Assembly: GCA_020746105.1 (NCBI GenBank)
Contig: CM036620.1
Span: 39,769,206 to 39,833,205 of the forward strand
Origin: Trogon surrucura
Lineage: Eukaryota; Chordata; Aves; Trogoniformes; Trogonidae
Direction of reading: 5' to 3'
Length of the DNA: 64,000 nt
The notes under the pieces are model-generated. The model saw only the letters and a list, made by a program, of their open reading frames with translations. It had not been told where the DNA came from and did not search any database. Both the position numbers and the translations under genes were made by a program. Of this stretch, positions 13,837-24,900 are shown in pieces. Positions within the stretch are counted from its first letter, which is position 1. Each line of letters begins with the position of its first letter.

Positions 13837-13960
13837 AAGTTGGGAGCCGGAGGATTTCAGAATAGGAGCAGGGAGGGGAGGTGACGGGGAAGCCGGGGAA
13901 AGGGCTTTTCTGCAGGAAGCCGCTTTCTGTGGGTAACAGTGAAGCGGGGCGCACCGGGGA

Positions 13961-16900
13961 TCGAGGCTTATGAGCTTGTCGTTATCCTTCTGTAATCTTC
14001 TGCCAGCAAAGCTGAAGAGCTCAAGCTGCTTTCGTAATTTTTTTTTTCTCGTGTTTCTGGAAGCTCTTTGTAGGTTTTTGTTTGTAAAGGAGGGGTCTTT
14101 GGCTGGTTAGCGGCCTGAAGATAAATGAGTTTGCCTCTGCCAGGAGAAAAAATCCCGCTGTAGACAATTTCAAGTGTTCCAAGACTGAATTTTTGATTTC
14201 TGCAGCGCTCTAATGAAAACTCAGACATTCATCTAGAAAGGGTGCATGTGCACGCCTGAGAGACTGAGGTGTCTTTGCAGTTGACAACAGTAGTGGAGAA
14301 AAGAAAGAAAATGAGTACTAAAAAACCCCATCTTGACAACTCTGGTAGAGAAGCATTTCATAACAGAATGAGTTAGTAGAAAAATGGTCTGGGATATCAG
14401 AAATGCAAATAAGGTACTGTTTTAAACATAGGTATGGAACTCAAACCCTGTGATCCTAATCCTCAGTTGAAACCTTTTTTTTCTTTTTGTGCTTACATGG
14501 TTTGAATTTAAAAGGTCTTATTCCGGGTGAGAAAAGTCACAGCACGCTATTCACCTTCTCACTTTAGACTTAGTCAGAGCGGGAAGAACCAACATAACAG
14601 AAATATTCAGCAGATGAAGGAGAAGCTGTGATGTCTGTTGACTGTGCGAAAGCTAGAACAGCGAAAATAAAATAGCTGTGGGCACAGGCTGAAGCAGTAC
14701 CGTGTAACACACTGGCCTGCTTTGCTCTGGTTTCAAAACATTAGCAACAGAACATCTTCTAAATTCGCAGCCTTTATAGCAAACAATTACATGCACTATG
14801 AGCTTGACATCCCGATGAAAGGAAGTAAGTTATGCCTTGATCTTGAAATTGTGACCAGATCAGCTCATAAACAGCTACTGAAAAGCATTTTAAATATTGT
14901 GGGGAAGCCTGACTCAGAAGAAACAGCTTCTTTATCTTTCCTGACAGGCCTCCCAATTAGAGCAGCTGTAAGTTACTAAAGTGTAACTAATTGAAAGATA
15001 CAATGCACTCAGTAGTGCAGTATCTGGAGTATTAAAAAAAGAGAATGTAGCCTTCTGATTCAAGTTGGGAACTGGGAAGGACTTAGCAGGGAGGTTCAAA
15101 TTGCTGTAACCACCTCCCAAAATTTTAAGTGTCTCAAGTGTAGGTTGACCTTTCATTGGTCTATGGTGATGCTTGCACATGTGATTTCAGTATCACAGCT
15201 GAAGAGTGTTACGCTGATTTTGCTGTGAAGTAAAGAAGAAATCATAGATAAAATGCTTAAAAAACAGAGAGGGTAAGCCTTAGGTGAGGTTATTTTGGTT
15301 CTGATCCTGATAAGTTGATTAAAACAGAAGTACATTTACAGCTATCTTTGTAATTTATATCATTAATAAAAAAATAGAGAATCTGAAAAGGGTAGTGGAG
15401 TAATGGAGAATGAAGGTGCAAGGAAAAGATGCAGGAGTTGGGAAACAAATACGGGACAGGACCAGCTGCACAGCTGGGGAGAGAAAAGAAATTGGACTAA
15501 CAAAATAGTTCTCCTTTGTGTGGTGTTAGTGAAACTAGCAGCTTAGCATGGGTCAAAATCCTTTTGAGTCTGAGGAGCGAATTATTTTCCAGGTTATATT
15601 TTGTTATATTTAACATAGCTATTTCCATAGGTCATATGCATTGCTATACTGGTAGTTGTGCAGGCCATGAAATTCTTGTGGGTTACTTGTGGTCTGAACA
15701 GACTAAGAATGTGGGTACCAAAGTATCTAGGTATTTTGAGGAAGCCATTGGGATCCTTGACTTTTCTATATGCTTGCTCTTCAACCATCACTTTCCAGTT
15801 CCTTGTTAGGAATTGCCTGTTATAGTAGACCCATGTTTTTTCTCCATGCCTTCATAGGGGCTACACAGTAAATCTAATCAATATCTTTTAAACAAGTTTG
15901 TGCTCTGAAGACCTTTGCTATTTTTAGTCTAAAAGGTGAAGTAATTAGTGCTATAATAAAGAAAACTTAAGCATGAGTCACTTCACTGTGTATATACACA
16001 AGCATGCATGTGTATACATTTATATCTGTAAAAAATGGTAATTGTCGTCTTCTGAAAATTGTCTCAGCAACAGAATCTTCTAAATTTTGTTATCCTCTAA
16101 TAGGAAGTTTGGAAAAAGGTCATCTTTTCATTTTGTTTGTATTGAATCATGTCTTAATAGATAAGAGACTCTGCAGTATGATTTGCTTTCAACTGTTGGC
16201 TCTAGCTATGGTTTCCTCTTTGTAAAACACATAATTTTGATGGTGTATATTGGCAAAATTAAAAGTGATGGGAAATGTTTGCTTAAATAATCTTTCTTGT
16301 AAAAAACACATGATCCTGTATTTTCCAAAAGTGCTAAGGAAAACAAAAGCTACAAACAACCTGATACTCTTAGTTCAGACATTGTGAATTTCACCAACAG
16401 GAAGTAATACCAAACAAAGCACTTTACAATTACAACCTCAGTGTTTGCCAGGACAGGATGCTTGTAGTATGGGATTTAAGAGACTTTTGAAATGGTGCTA
16501 AATGCCCTGGACTTGTACGTGTTTGGCAATTGCCATTTCAGAGGTATAGTTAGTCCCTTTTGTGATTAGGAAAATCTAACTTTGCATCCTGGCCTTCTAA
16601 ATAAATGTCAAACTCTCAAGTATTCCAAGAAAAGCAGTGTCCTGATGCTGGTTCAAAGCTTTTAAAGGTTGTCAAGTACAGTATGGAAGGGGATGTAATT
16701 TTATGGATTTTTTTGTTTGTTTGTTTGTTTTAAAAATTTGAAAATCCATAGTGGTAGGCATGCCAAAGCTTATTTTGCGTAGCCAGTGTAAACAGAGAGA
16801 TCACTGAACTGCGCTGCATAAATCATTGCATTCAGTCTGCTGCACATGAGTTGATTTGAAAGTTTGTAAACTCTTTCAGTTCCCTCTTCTAGTCGTCCAG

Positions 16901-19900
16901 TGCCTATATTACTGCCATTTCTATCTGAGTTTAACAATGTTCGAATTGTAATATGATGCAAATCTCCATTGTGCCTAGCTGAATATTATTTCGGGTGATT
17001 TACAGGCATGCCTACATTCTTGAATTTATTTCCAGTTTTTAAGACCAAAAGAATCTCATGTCATGTGTCTCCCCCATGGAGAAAACACTATTTGAATCTC
17101 AATCACAACTTCTTCCTGGACCTTGGAATTTTCTAGGGGTTTTGTTTGTTTGTTTCCTTTTTGAAAGACATCCTGTTTTGATTTAAAGAATTTGAGAGAT
17201 CTGGTCTTAACTACCATGATCAGAATTGCACCCTTCAGTGTAGTTTTAATGTCTTTGTTATTCACCAGCTAGGGTGTTGTAATTTTGCATATCATAATGA
17301 AGAAAAAAACAAGTAGGCAAACAGAACAAAGGAAATAGAAATGTGTGGTTATCTGTAGTATTGTAGCGCCTGGAAACTACCTTTTGTAGATGACAATATA
17401 TGTACACTCTACTACAATACACTTCCTTCACTGAAGATGCACTGCAAGCAAAAAGATTGCATTTAAATACTGCAAATTATTCTGCAGTAGTTTAAGAACT
17501 TGACAGACTCTCTCAAGAAGACCACTGAGTTGTTTTCTCTCTGGTTGCTGAAAATGTAATTACTTTGTGCAAGGTTTCTTCTCCATATTTTCAGCTTTTT
17601 CTTTCCTGAAGTCATCCTTTGTAATTTTTTGTACTTTAAGCAATACTAATTCATTTTATTTACAGGGTGGTACAAAAAGTGAATCTTTATTTTGCAATGA
17701 TTCTCAAAGTTTAAATGAGTGCTAGCAAAAAAACCCTCATACAACTTCAAGCAGTTTGATGTTTGTCTGGTTTACTAATGGCATTTATCATTGCCTCTAT
17801 TAGTTCACAGAAATTAATTGCTGGGGGTTTACGGCATTTTTCCAAAAACTGTTGTAATCGTCATTACATTTTAAATATCTCATTTAAGTATTAGGGCTTT
17901 GTTAGAGTTGTCTGCAATTTTCTTTTTATGTGTAAATTAGTTTCCCTCATTTTAGTTTGCCAGTCATGTTGTACAGTCATGTTGTACAGTTGGAAACTCT
18001 TTAAAGTAGAAACAACTGTTCTTGGAGTTGGAATGATAGGCAAAGTTGTTTACAAGAACGAATCACAAATCCCATTAAGTTTTAAGTTAGGCATATGGTT
18101 TTGTTTCCTTTCTCTTTCAATCTTAATCTCATATTGTGCCTCATGTTTGATTCCCAGTAAACTGAGCTTAGTTTTCCCTTTCCATGCCCAGTTATGCTTG
18201 TGGAGTCACAGTGAAGCAAGTGTCTTGAGCAAAGCTGATGTGCACAAGCTGTCTTCTTTCTGTCATCTTCTATCCCCATGAAGTGAGCACAAGCATATAC
18301 ATGCACAGACAAAAAATTCTTCTCCAAAATTCCTGGCACATATGTGCAAAATATGTGCAATGTAAGAGCTGCGGCAGAAGAAAATGTCAGAGGATTCACT
18401 TGTCTCTACTACAGCACTAACTCACTCTCTTACGATCAAATACAAAGGAGAAGGTGCAGTTAAGAGATGTGAAGTCCAGGGACTGTTTTTCTATAATTGT
18501 TTTTTCCTACCATATATCAGTCTGTTCTTTGTTGTGCGTGTTAGTATTTCTGCAGCTATTACTGGCTGAACTGCATTCTGTTTGTTGGATAAAATACTAT
18601 CCTCAATCAACATACCAAAGTCGTACAGAGATCTGATTAGCGATGAGTGATACTCTTTTTTATCTTTGTACTATCTTAATACTATGTGTATAAGCTACCA
18701 TGCTTCTTCCCTATAGTCATGTACCAGAATTGGAAACAGGGTGCTCGTGCAGTGCCAGTCTTCTGGCTGCCAGGACCTGTCATGTCACTCTCTGTTCTAG
18801 CAACGGGGAAATGCTTTATTTCCTCCTCCCTTTTTCCTAGTTGGCAGCATTTCTCTGTTCTCCCTGTTATGTTCTGGAGCGATCAAGTGAGTGAGTTCCA
18901 AGTCCTAAAGAAGCTGGGTGGTGAAAAGGAGTGACAGAGGTTGAGTAAGCAGGGGAATATCAGTGAGATCCTGTTCTGCATCGTCCACTGTAGGATGAAA
19001 CTTCTCAGGAGCAGGTCTTGCTCTTTATGGGAGTTCATAGTGGTTGGAGGAAAATAGTTATGATGATGTTCTGGTGCAAACCAAATAGATTTCAGACATC
19101 CAGATCCGGGCTATAATATACACTGGTTGGAAGGCGGAGCTAAAAGAAGAAAGAGGAGCACCCTTACTTCCAGTTGACCTAAAGTCTCTTGACCATTGTC
19201 CAGTATGTTTAATAGTAGTAAGATAAAAGGCAGCACATTTGTACACTTCCTTGCATCATCTACGCTCTGGAAAATTCGAATGATACCACAGATCACCTCT
19301 GTGGACTAGGTATGGATTTAAGAGTAGGAGTTTCACAGATGTATCTTTTGAGATTACCTGTCTTGTTTTAAGCAAATGTTTAAGTAGATGTTACTAGAGA
19401 TTAGTTGTGTTGTGTGATTACTTATAAAACTGATGTTGGCATGTAATCTACAAGAAAGCACTGGATCCAGACCCAGTGGGTTCAGTCTCCATCTCCTTGT
19501 GGAAAAGAGAAGGACAAAGAAAAAAAAAGTATCTACTTCTAATTGATGCCCTTGGTGGAAGATGCAGTAGTATTTAATGTCCTTGCATTAAATGTCTGTC
19601 ACTCTGTTTTTGCGGAATTAGACTGCAAAACAGAATGATTTTTGTAACATATAGAAAATGACCTCTGAACTCTGATGCTGATCTTTGACGGCTGAAAAAG
19701 TTTGTTTATAAAGCAGATAAGGACTAAAGTGTGTAGTAGAGTGATACGTTTTTTTCTGAAAAAGAAGTTTTAATATTAGTTTAGCCTGACAACTCAGTGA
19801 CTTGGTAGTGATAAGCAGCGGCATAAGTGTTATTTAAAAAGGTCTGAAAAGTACGAAAAGAAGTTAGGAGACTAACTTGAGACATCCCTTCTGCAGCTCT

Positions 19901-20129
19901 ACATCAAAACACGCAGCCATCCTGACCGCCCTGTCACTCAAAAAAAACCGATGTGGAAATCAGGGAAACTTTTCGTTTGCGGAGAAGCTCGAGGAAACTT
20001 CCCCAGCAAAGCTCTTGGGCAGCTGTGTGGTGGCATGGGACAGCCTGGCAGGGCTCCTCCGCTCTCCAGGCAGCTGCAGCTTCTGCTTTAGTAGAAACCT
20101 CTCCAGCTTTTCGACTGGCGAGGGATTCC
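13961..20129. other. Intronic sequence between the two CpG blocks
   Basis: No gene is recognised here. There are small tandem repeats: a 13-bp duplication of CAGTCATGTTGTA at about 17962-17990 and a (TTTG)n stretch near 16711-16730. A 49-bp segment starting at 19056 is clearly related to one at 21857 (see the repeat entries). Otherwise this is ordinary AT-rich intron-like DNA. Confidence 0.6.
19056..19104 (+). repeat. Dispersed repeat, copy A (family unknown)
   Basis: This copy aligns without gaps to 21857-21905 at about 39 of 49 positions, including an identical 17-mer at the start (AGTTATGATGATGTTCT) and an identical CATCCAGA at the end. Weaker similarity seems to continue on both sides. 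The two copies are direct repeats and suggest an old interspersed element I cannot name. Confidence 0.55.
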
Positions 20130-20394
20130 GAGTTCCTGGAAGGAACTTCCAGCATGGGACCCGAGCCTTTTGTCGCAAAAAGCCAGCCGGCAAGTCCCGG
20201 TTCTTGCAGCTCCGAGGGAAGAGTGATTAAGACACTGTCTGTGGCAAACGGGGAACGACGATCCCGATGGCGATTCGCCGCAGGAAAGCCTCGTTCCCCG
20301 GCCGTTCCAGGCAGCCTAGGAACGCCTCCCGGCCGCCCTGGGGAGCCCGGCGTGACCGCGGGACTCTTAACGTGAAGCCGGCGAAGGCTTCCCC
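20130..20394 (+). promoter_or_regulatory. CpG-rich upstream region of the TATA promoter
   Basis: A GC- and CpG-rich stretch leads up to the TATA box. It contains TTCCTGGAA near 20131-20139 (a STAT-type TTCN3GAA half-palindrome followed by an inverted GGAA/TTCC pair) and many CCGG and GCG motifs. Open frames here on both strands reflect the low stop density of GC-rich DNA and encode nothing recognisable. Confidence 0.55.
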
Positions 20395-20401
20395 TGAGTC
20401 A
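20395..20401 (+). promoter_or_regulatory. Consensus AP-1 site
   Basis: TGAGTCA is the exact AP-1 (Fos/Jun) TPA-response element. It ends 29 bp before the TATA box, a normal spacing for a proximal activator site. It would fit growth-factor or serum induction of an actin-scaffold gene. Confidence 0.55.
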
Positions 20402-20428
20402 CGGCGCGGCCTGCGCCGCCGGGCCCGC

Positions 20429-20438
20429 CCTATATAGA
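20429..20438 (+). promoter_or_regulatory. TATA box, overlapping a near-CArG sequence
   Basis: TATATAG at 20431-20437 within CCCGCCCTATATAGAGCG is a good TATA box flanked by GC-rich DNA, and it predicts transcription starting near 20460 on the + strand. The decamer CCTATATAGA is one base away from a CArG box, so SRF and TBP sites may overlap. A CCGCCC Sp1-type motif abuts it on the 5' side. Confidence 0.65.
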
Positions 20439-20459
20439 GCGCAACAGGAGCGGCGGGAG

Positions 20460-20556
20460 CCTCGTTCCGCTCCCGTGCCCGCTCCCACCGGGCTCCCCCG
20501 CTCCCTCAGCACCGGCCCCGGGGGATGTGAGAGCCTCCCGCCGGCAGGCTGCCCAG
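20460..20556 (+). other. PALLD: Predicted noncoding first exon, probably PALLD
   Basis: The start is estimated about 30 bp after the TATA box. The end is set by the strong donor CCCAG|GTAAGC with GT at 20557-20558. The exon is GC-rich and contains a single ATG (20525) followed at once by TGA, so it cannot supply a long coding start. The next recognised acceptor on this strand that leads into palladin coding sequence is at 52306/52307. Joining the two would give a leader with the in-frame Met at 52488 as the first usable start, as expected for the short palladin isoform. The link to PALLD is inferred from strand and position. An unannotated noncoding RNA is the alternative. Confidence 0.5.
20525..20530 (+). 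promoter_or_regulatory. Minimal start-stop uORF (ATG TGA)
   Basis: The only ATG in the predicted first exon is followed immediately by the stop TGA, with GGGG before it (G at -3, T at +4). Start-stop elements of this kind can stall or recycle ribosomes and damp translation of the downstream frame. Whether it acts here depends on the first-exon model being right. Confidence 0.4.
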
Positions 20557-21856
20557 GTAAGCTGGCAGGACGCTTTCCTTTGAGTTCGTTCGTGCCGAGT
20601 TTCGGGGTGTTTGGGGGTTGGTTTTTTTTCTTCTTCTTTTTTTCTTTTCTCATATGAGGCGAATGCCTGGCAGGAGCGGTGGATGGAAGGCGAGAGGTCA
20701 GGGCAAACGAAATCGTGCCGTAGTGGGATCGGGCTGGCCGCATTTCTTTCGACTATTTCTTTTTTTTTTTTTCCCCCTTTTTTTCTTTTTTTTTTTTTCC
20801 GGATTCTTCCAGTTCGCCACATCGTCTGTAGTTGCAGTCGAGTCTGGCTGCTGCACTTAATGTGCCGACCTTGGCCATCGCCTTGGTGGTCCCAAATACC
20901 GCAAGGATGCTGTGGGAGCGGCAGCGGGTGTGTGTGTGTGTAGCTCAAGACTTGCTAAATCACTTGTTAGTTGCTTGGGAAATATAACAGAGCAGTAAAA
21001 GATGAGGCTTTTGCAGCCTTCCTTGTAGGAAACTTCTGTAGGAATCCAGTGACGCCCCCGGGTGAAAGACAGTTGGTAATGGGCAGGAGACTTGATGCTG
21101 TAGCAAACTTATTACCGCTCCTTGCAAAATTAAACCAAAACCAAGCAAAACTTTGTTGGTTGGGTTTTTTTTTTTTTGTCTGGTGGAAGTCATTAGTCTG
21201 TAAGGAAGACATATTTGGTGACCTAGCAATGATGTACTCTCGCAGCGAACTTTTTTTGGTCCAGTGTTTATAGTTGAGTGTTGAAAGGAATTTGGTGTTA
21301 CTTAGTAACGTTGTAACTTGTAACAGCAGCTTTGGAGATTTTTTTTTTTTTTGCTTCTTCTTTTCCAAGTCTGGAGCAGACATTTGTTTAAATTTTAGTA
21401 GCAAAGAGAGAGAGGGGGAAAAAAAAAAGAAAAAGTGAAAGTTTCCTGGCAGCAGGCACGTAATTAGAAAGAAGGCTGGGAAAAGTAAGACTGGCCTTCC
21501 TTATAATGATGTGTTTACAGAATCTTGGAAAGCAAAGATATGCATTGGCTATCAAAGAGAAACCAACGTCTGCTGTAGGAACATTTGGGTCAGCCTTATA
21601 TTAAGGAATATGGCGCTGCAGAGCACACTTCTAAAAATAGGAGTGGACGCATTCAATGTTTCTTTAGGCTTTGAGGTCACAAAACACTTTTCCACGATAT
21701 TCTGTGGCTGTATTGAACTGAAATCACAATTCCTGGCACCAAACCTTACATTTCTGAAATTAACTCCATAAGATGTATGACATGTTGTATGGAAAGTTTT
21801 ATGTCCACTCACAAGTCTGTGTGCACTGAAATCCACAGGAGTTCTGGGGTGGGAAA

Positions 21857-21905
21857 AGTTATGATGATGTTCTTAAGGAAGCCCAACAGTTTCCAGGCAT
21901 CCAGA
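21857..21905 (+). repeat. Dispersed repeat, copy B (family unknown)
   Basis: This is the partner of 19056-19104 in the same orientation, with 39 of 49 positions matching without gaps. It lies about 1.3 kb after the predicted first exon, while copy A ends about 1.35 kb before it. Confidence 0.55.
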
Positions 21906-24900
21906 GCTGGTTTGTGATTCACAATGCATACCAGACATAGAAGGATTAAGATATAGAACTGATAACGAGAGGATGGAAAAAACATGTAAAAAAAAGTTAA
22001 TGGCTCTCAGTCTGTCAACTGTATCTACATCACTTCATGGTGAAAAAGGGGGCAAATGCTTGTGAGAACACGATTCAGAGAGACATTGTGTCCTATCCCG
22101 CTTTTGGATGGGGAAAAAAACCTGAAAGAACCAACTGACTGTGAAATAATATTGTATTACTAATTTGCCTGTCCAGGAGGTGAAACACGGTGGGTAAATG
22201 TAGAGGCAAAAGGGTGAGAGTTTGAATAAAAGAAACTGGGAAGATTGGGTAGGAAGTACACAGATGTTCTTACAGATTTTGAAATTGTTGGGAACAAGGA
22301 GGCAGGATTTTGTTGGAATTAGAAGTGTCTCATTTGGATAAAATCATTTCAATATTTGAGAGAGTAGAAATCTGAAAATGAGAAAGTCAGGATTTACCAA
22401 GTTACCATACACTGCAATCTGACTTAAAAGTTCACCTAAAATCGGTGGGCATTTTGTAAAGATGTTAGCAGCTGGCAGACATATCACACAGCTTTTCTTA
22501 TAGCTTTATGGGAGCCAAGCAATTTTTTAATTTTTTCTTTAGTGAAACACTGTTCTGACAATTTAAAGTGTGATTTAAGTTACGATGAGTAGCCTGATGT
22601 GTCAGTATTCCATTAAAACTCACTGCTGTAAGAGAAGAACAGTTTTATATATTGCCCTGGACACTCACACACCTATTATTGTGGGGCTGTTATTTTTGAC
22701 TAGCTTGAGTCTACTGCCTTCTCCTTGTTAGAGACTGTGTGATGGCTGCAACATACAAAACTTTGCAAAGTGGTATTCTATGGTAATTATTGGTTTTGTA
22801 CAATTACAATTACTGTAGTTATTGACATCTGTGGTTCCAGGCAACAGAAAAGCAACTTGCTGTTCTCTGCTCTGCCCTGAGGAGTTTTCTGAGCTTATAC
22901 AACAGTTTTGAAGGGTCTGATAGTCTAAACCACTCCACAGACAGGAGTGGGGTTGCAGTTTTGTCATCCACTTTGTGGTCAATATGACTTCAGCAGCCAT
23001 TTCCAATAGCTATGCCAGCTATGCCAGCACAGCATGCCTCCACTTCTGTAAGGACACAGTGGTAAATCTGATGAGTTCAGCTGTTGAGCTTTGGGCACTG
23101 GAAGACAAAGGGAGCGGTCTGGCTGGAAGTGACCTGTGGGATGGTGGTCAGCTTGCTTACATGGAAAATTCTTTTTCTCCTGTACAAAAATTCTTTGTTA
23201 CTCTGCTTCAGAATGAACTGTGAGAGACAGGCCTCACTAAATTTACCCGGCTCTCAGCTGGTCAAAGTAAACTTACTTGTAAAATCATGTATTGGATGGG
23301 AAATTACTGTGTTCTTCAAACAGCAAAAGATCTTCTCAACCAGCTCTGTTTAAAGTTGGTGCTTTGTGATTTGACTCATGCCAGTGTTCATGTGGAACCA
23401 CATGCCTGGGAGCAAAGTAGATCATCAGTTAGTGTGATGTCATATATATGGGTTTTCTCTGTGTGTATAGCATAATTTCCTGTCAATTATGGATATTGGT
23501 AGGTACTAAACCTGAAAAACACAAAGATAAAAACTTTTTGCTTAAAAAGCTGAGTTTCTAAGATGAAAATGTGTAGATAAGGAAAGTGCATGGGGTGTGG
23601 TGAGGAGAAACTGGAAGATGTAGATAAGCACACACAGCATTAGTTATATTATTTCCATATGAAATGTTTTATGTTATTGCCATGTGTCTTTTCGTTTGCT
23701 GTTTACCTTCCCAGAAAAGAGAGTTCAAGTATTTGGACCTTTACTGTCCTAAGAGGAGTTTGTCGTCCTAAGATTTTGTTTTCCCAATAAAAATTTCAGG
23801 GTTGCGCAGAACATATTAGTTTAACTTACAGTCCCGTATATTCTTGAGAACAAAATCACTGGCTCGAAATCTTTCATGCTGGGATATTCTTTAATCAAAA
23901 TATGCCTATGGAATTTTGTATTCATGAATCATCTTCCATCTTGGAAATATTCCCTTTTTCTTAACAGAGAGCATTTCAGTGCTAAATTAAGTAATGTAGT
24001 TCCCTTTGGAGTAGAGCTCCCACTCAGTAACAGCAATACTGAGCAATGATTTCATAGTGATAATACATCCATTTGGTGGAATTAGGAAGAATGCATATGG
24101 AGTAATTACTAGCCAAGTTACAGTATGCCCAGGAGACTCATTTTAACCTCTTATTCTGCAGAAAGTCAAGAGGAGAATCTTTTGTGACAACAAGTGTCTA
24201 AATTTCCTGGAACATTAGAGATCATTTAATATTTTGGTATTCCTATAAGCTAAAAAGAATGCTTACCATGCTATCATCATTATCATGGAAGGCGAACCAA
24301 TGATTAAGGCAGTTCTTTTTACATGTGAAGTATACCTTCTCGATTAGCATGTGAATAGAAAACCTAGGAAATACTTTTCCTCCACATTATTGTCTAGACA
24401 CTTAATGTGGTCCTTCTCCCACCTGCTTGAGACATTTCAGCTCTTGCCAAGGCAGGAAGTTTGTATTTCCTTTATTGAAGCAGAAAGTGATTGTAATTAG
24501 TGTATTGTGTATGTCACTCCCCAGTGCTTTTCCTTTCCACAAAGGCATGGTGTTTAAGATAAAACACATTTATTTTTATATAAACAAATACGTGCAAGGG
24601 TTACAATTTATTGCTGGGCCTTTTTTTTGCCTGTTCCACCTGTTTGAGATGAGCCAAGAAACAGCTGAATCTGCTTTCCCTAGAGTGCAGATTATCTTAA
24701 ATCATTCTTTGGTAGCAGTTAGACAGAATTAATTCCAGTCCTTGCCAGGACATTCTTCTGAGGCTGGGGAATTTTATTTCTTCATGTCACAAAAAAATGT
24801 TTGTTTTGAAATTCCTCCTTGAAATGGGCTTTGAATTTTGTTTGTTGTCAGTTTCAGAGGATGGTCTGCATTACATGTGCTGGTCTAAAACACAGGAGAA

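Larger units (their letters stand above)
13430..13960. promoter_or_regulatory. CpG-rich block, candidate alternative promoter
   Basis: GC and CpG content rise sharply here against AT-rich flanks. The block holds many GGGCGG or CCCCGCCCC Sp1/KLF-type motifs, an 11-unit GCCCC tandem array (13571-13625), a 15-bp direct duplication (13716-13745) and a perfect CArG box (13827-13836). There is no clear TATA box and no convincing first-exon splice donor in the next few hundred bases, so direction and use are unknown. It lies about 6.6 kb before the TATA-containing CpG block on the same side of the PALLD exon. A PALLD alternative promoter is the simplest reading, but an enhancer-type CpG island or an antisense noncoding promoter would look the same. 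Confidence 0.5.

Noticed and set aside
19953..20375. 140-codon ORF upstream of the TATA box
   Set aside because: It lies in CpG-rich promoter DNA with overlapping ORFs on the other strand. It has no recognisable domain and no splice context.
20430..20948. 172-codon minus-strand ORF over the promoter and pyrimidine tracts
   Set aside because: Its Lys-rich core is the antisense of the T/C tracts and the rest is antisense of GC-rich promoter DNA. No family resemblance.
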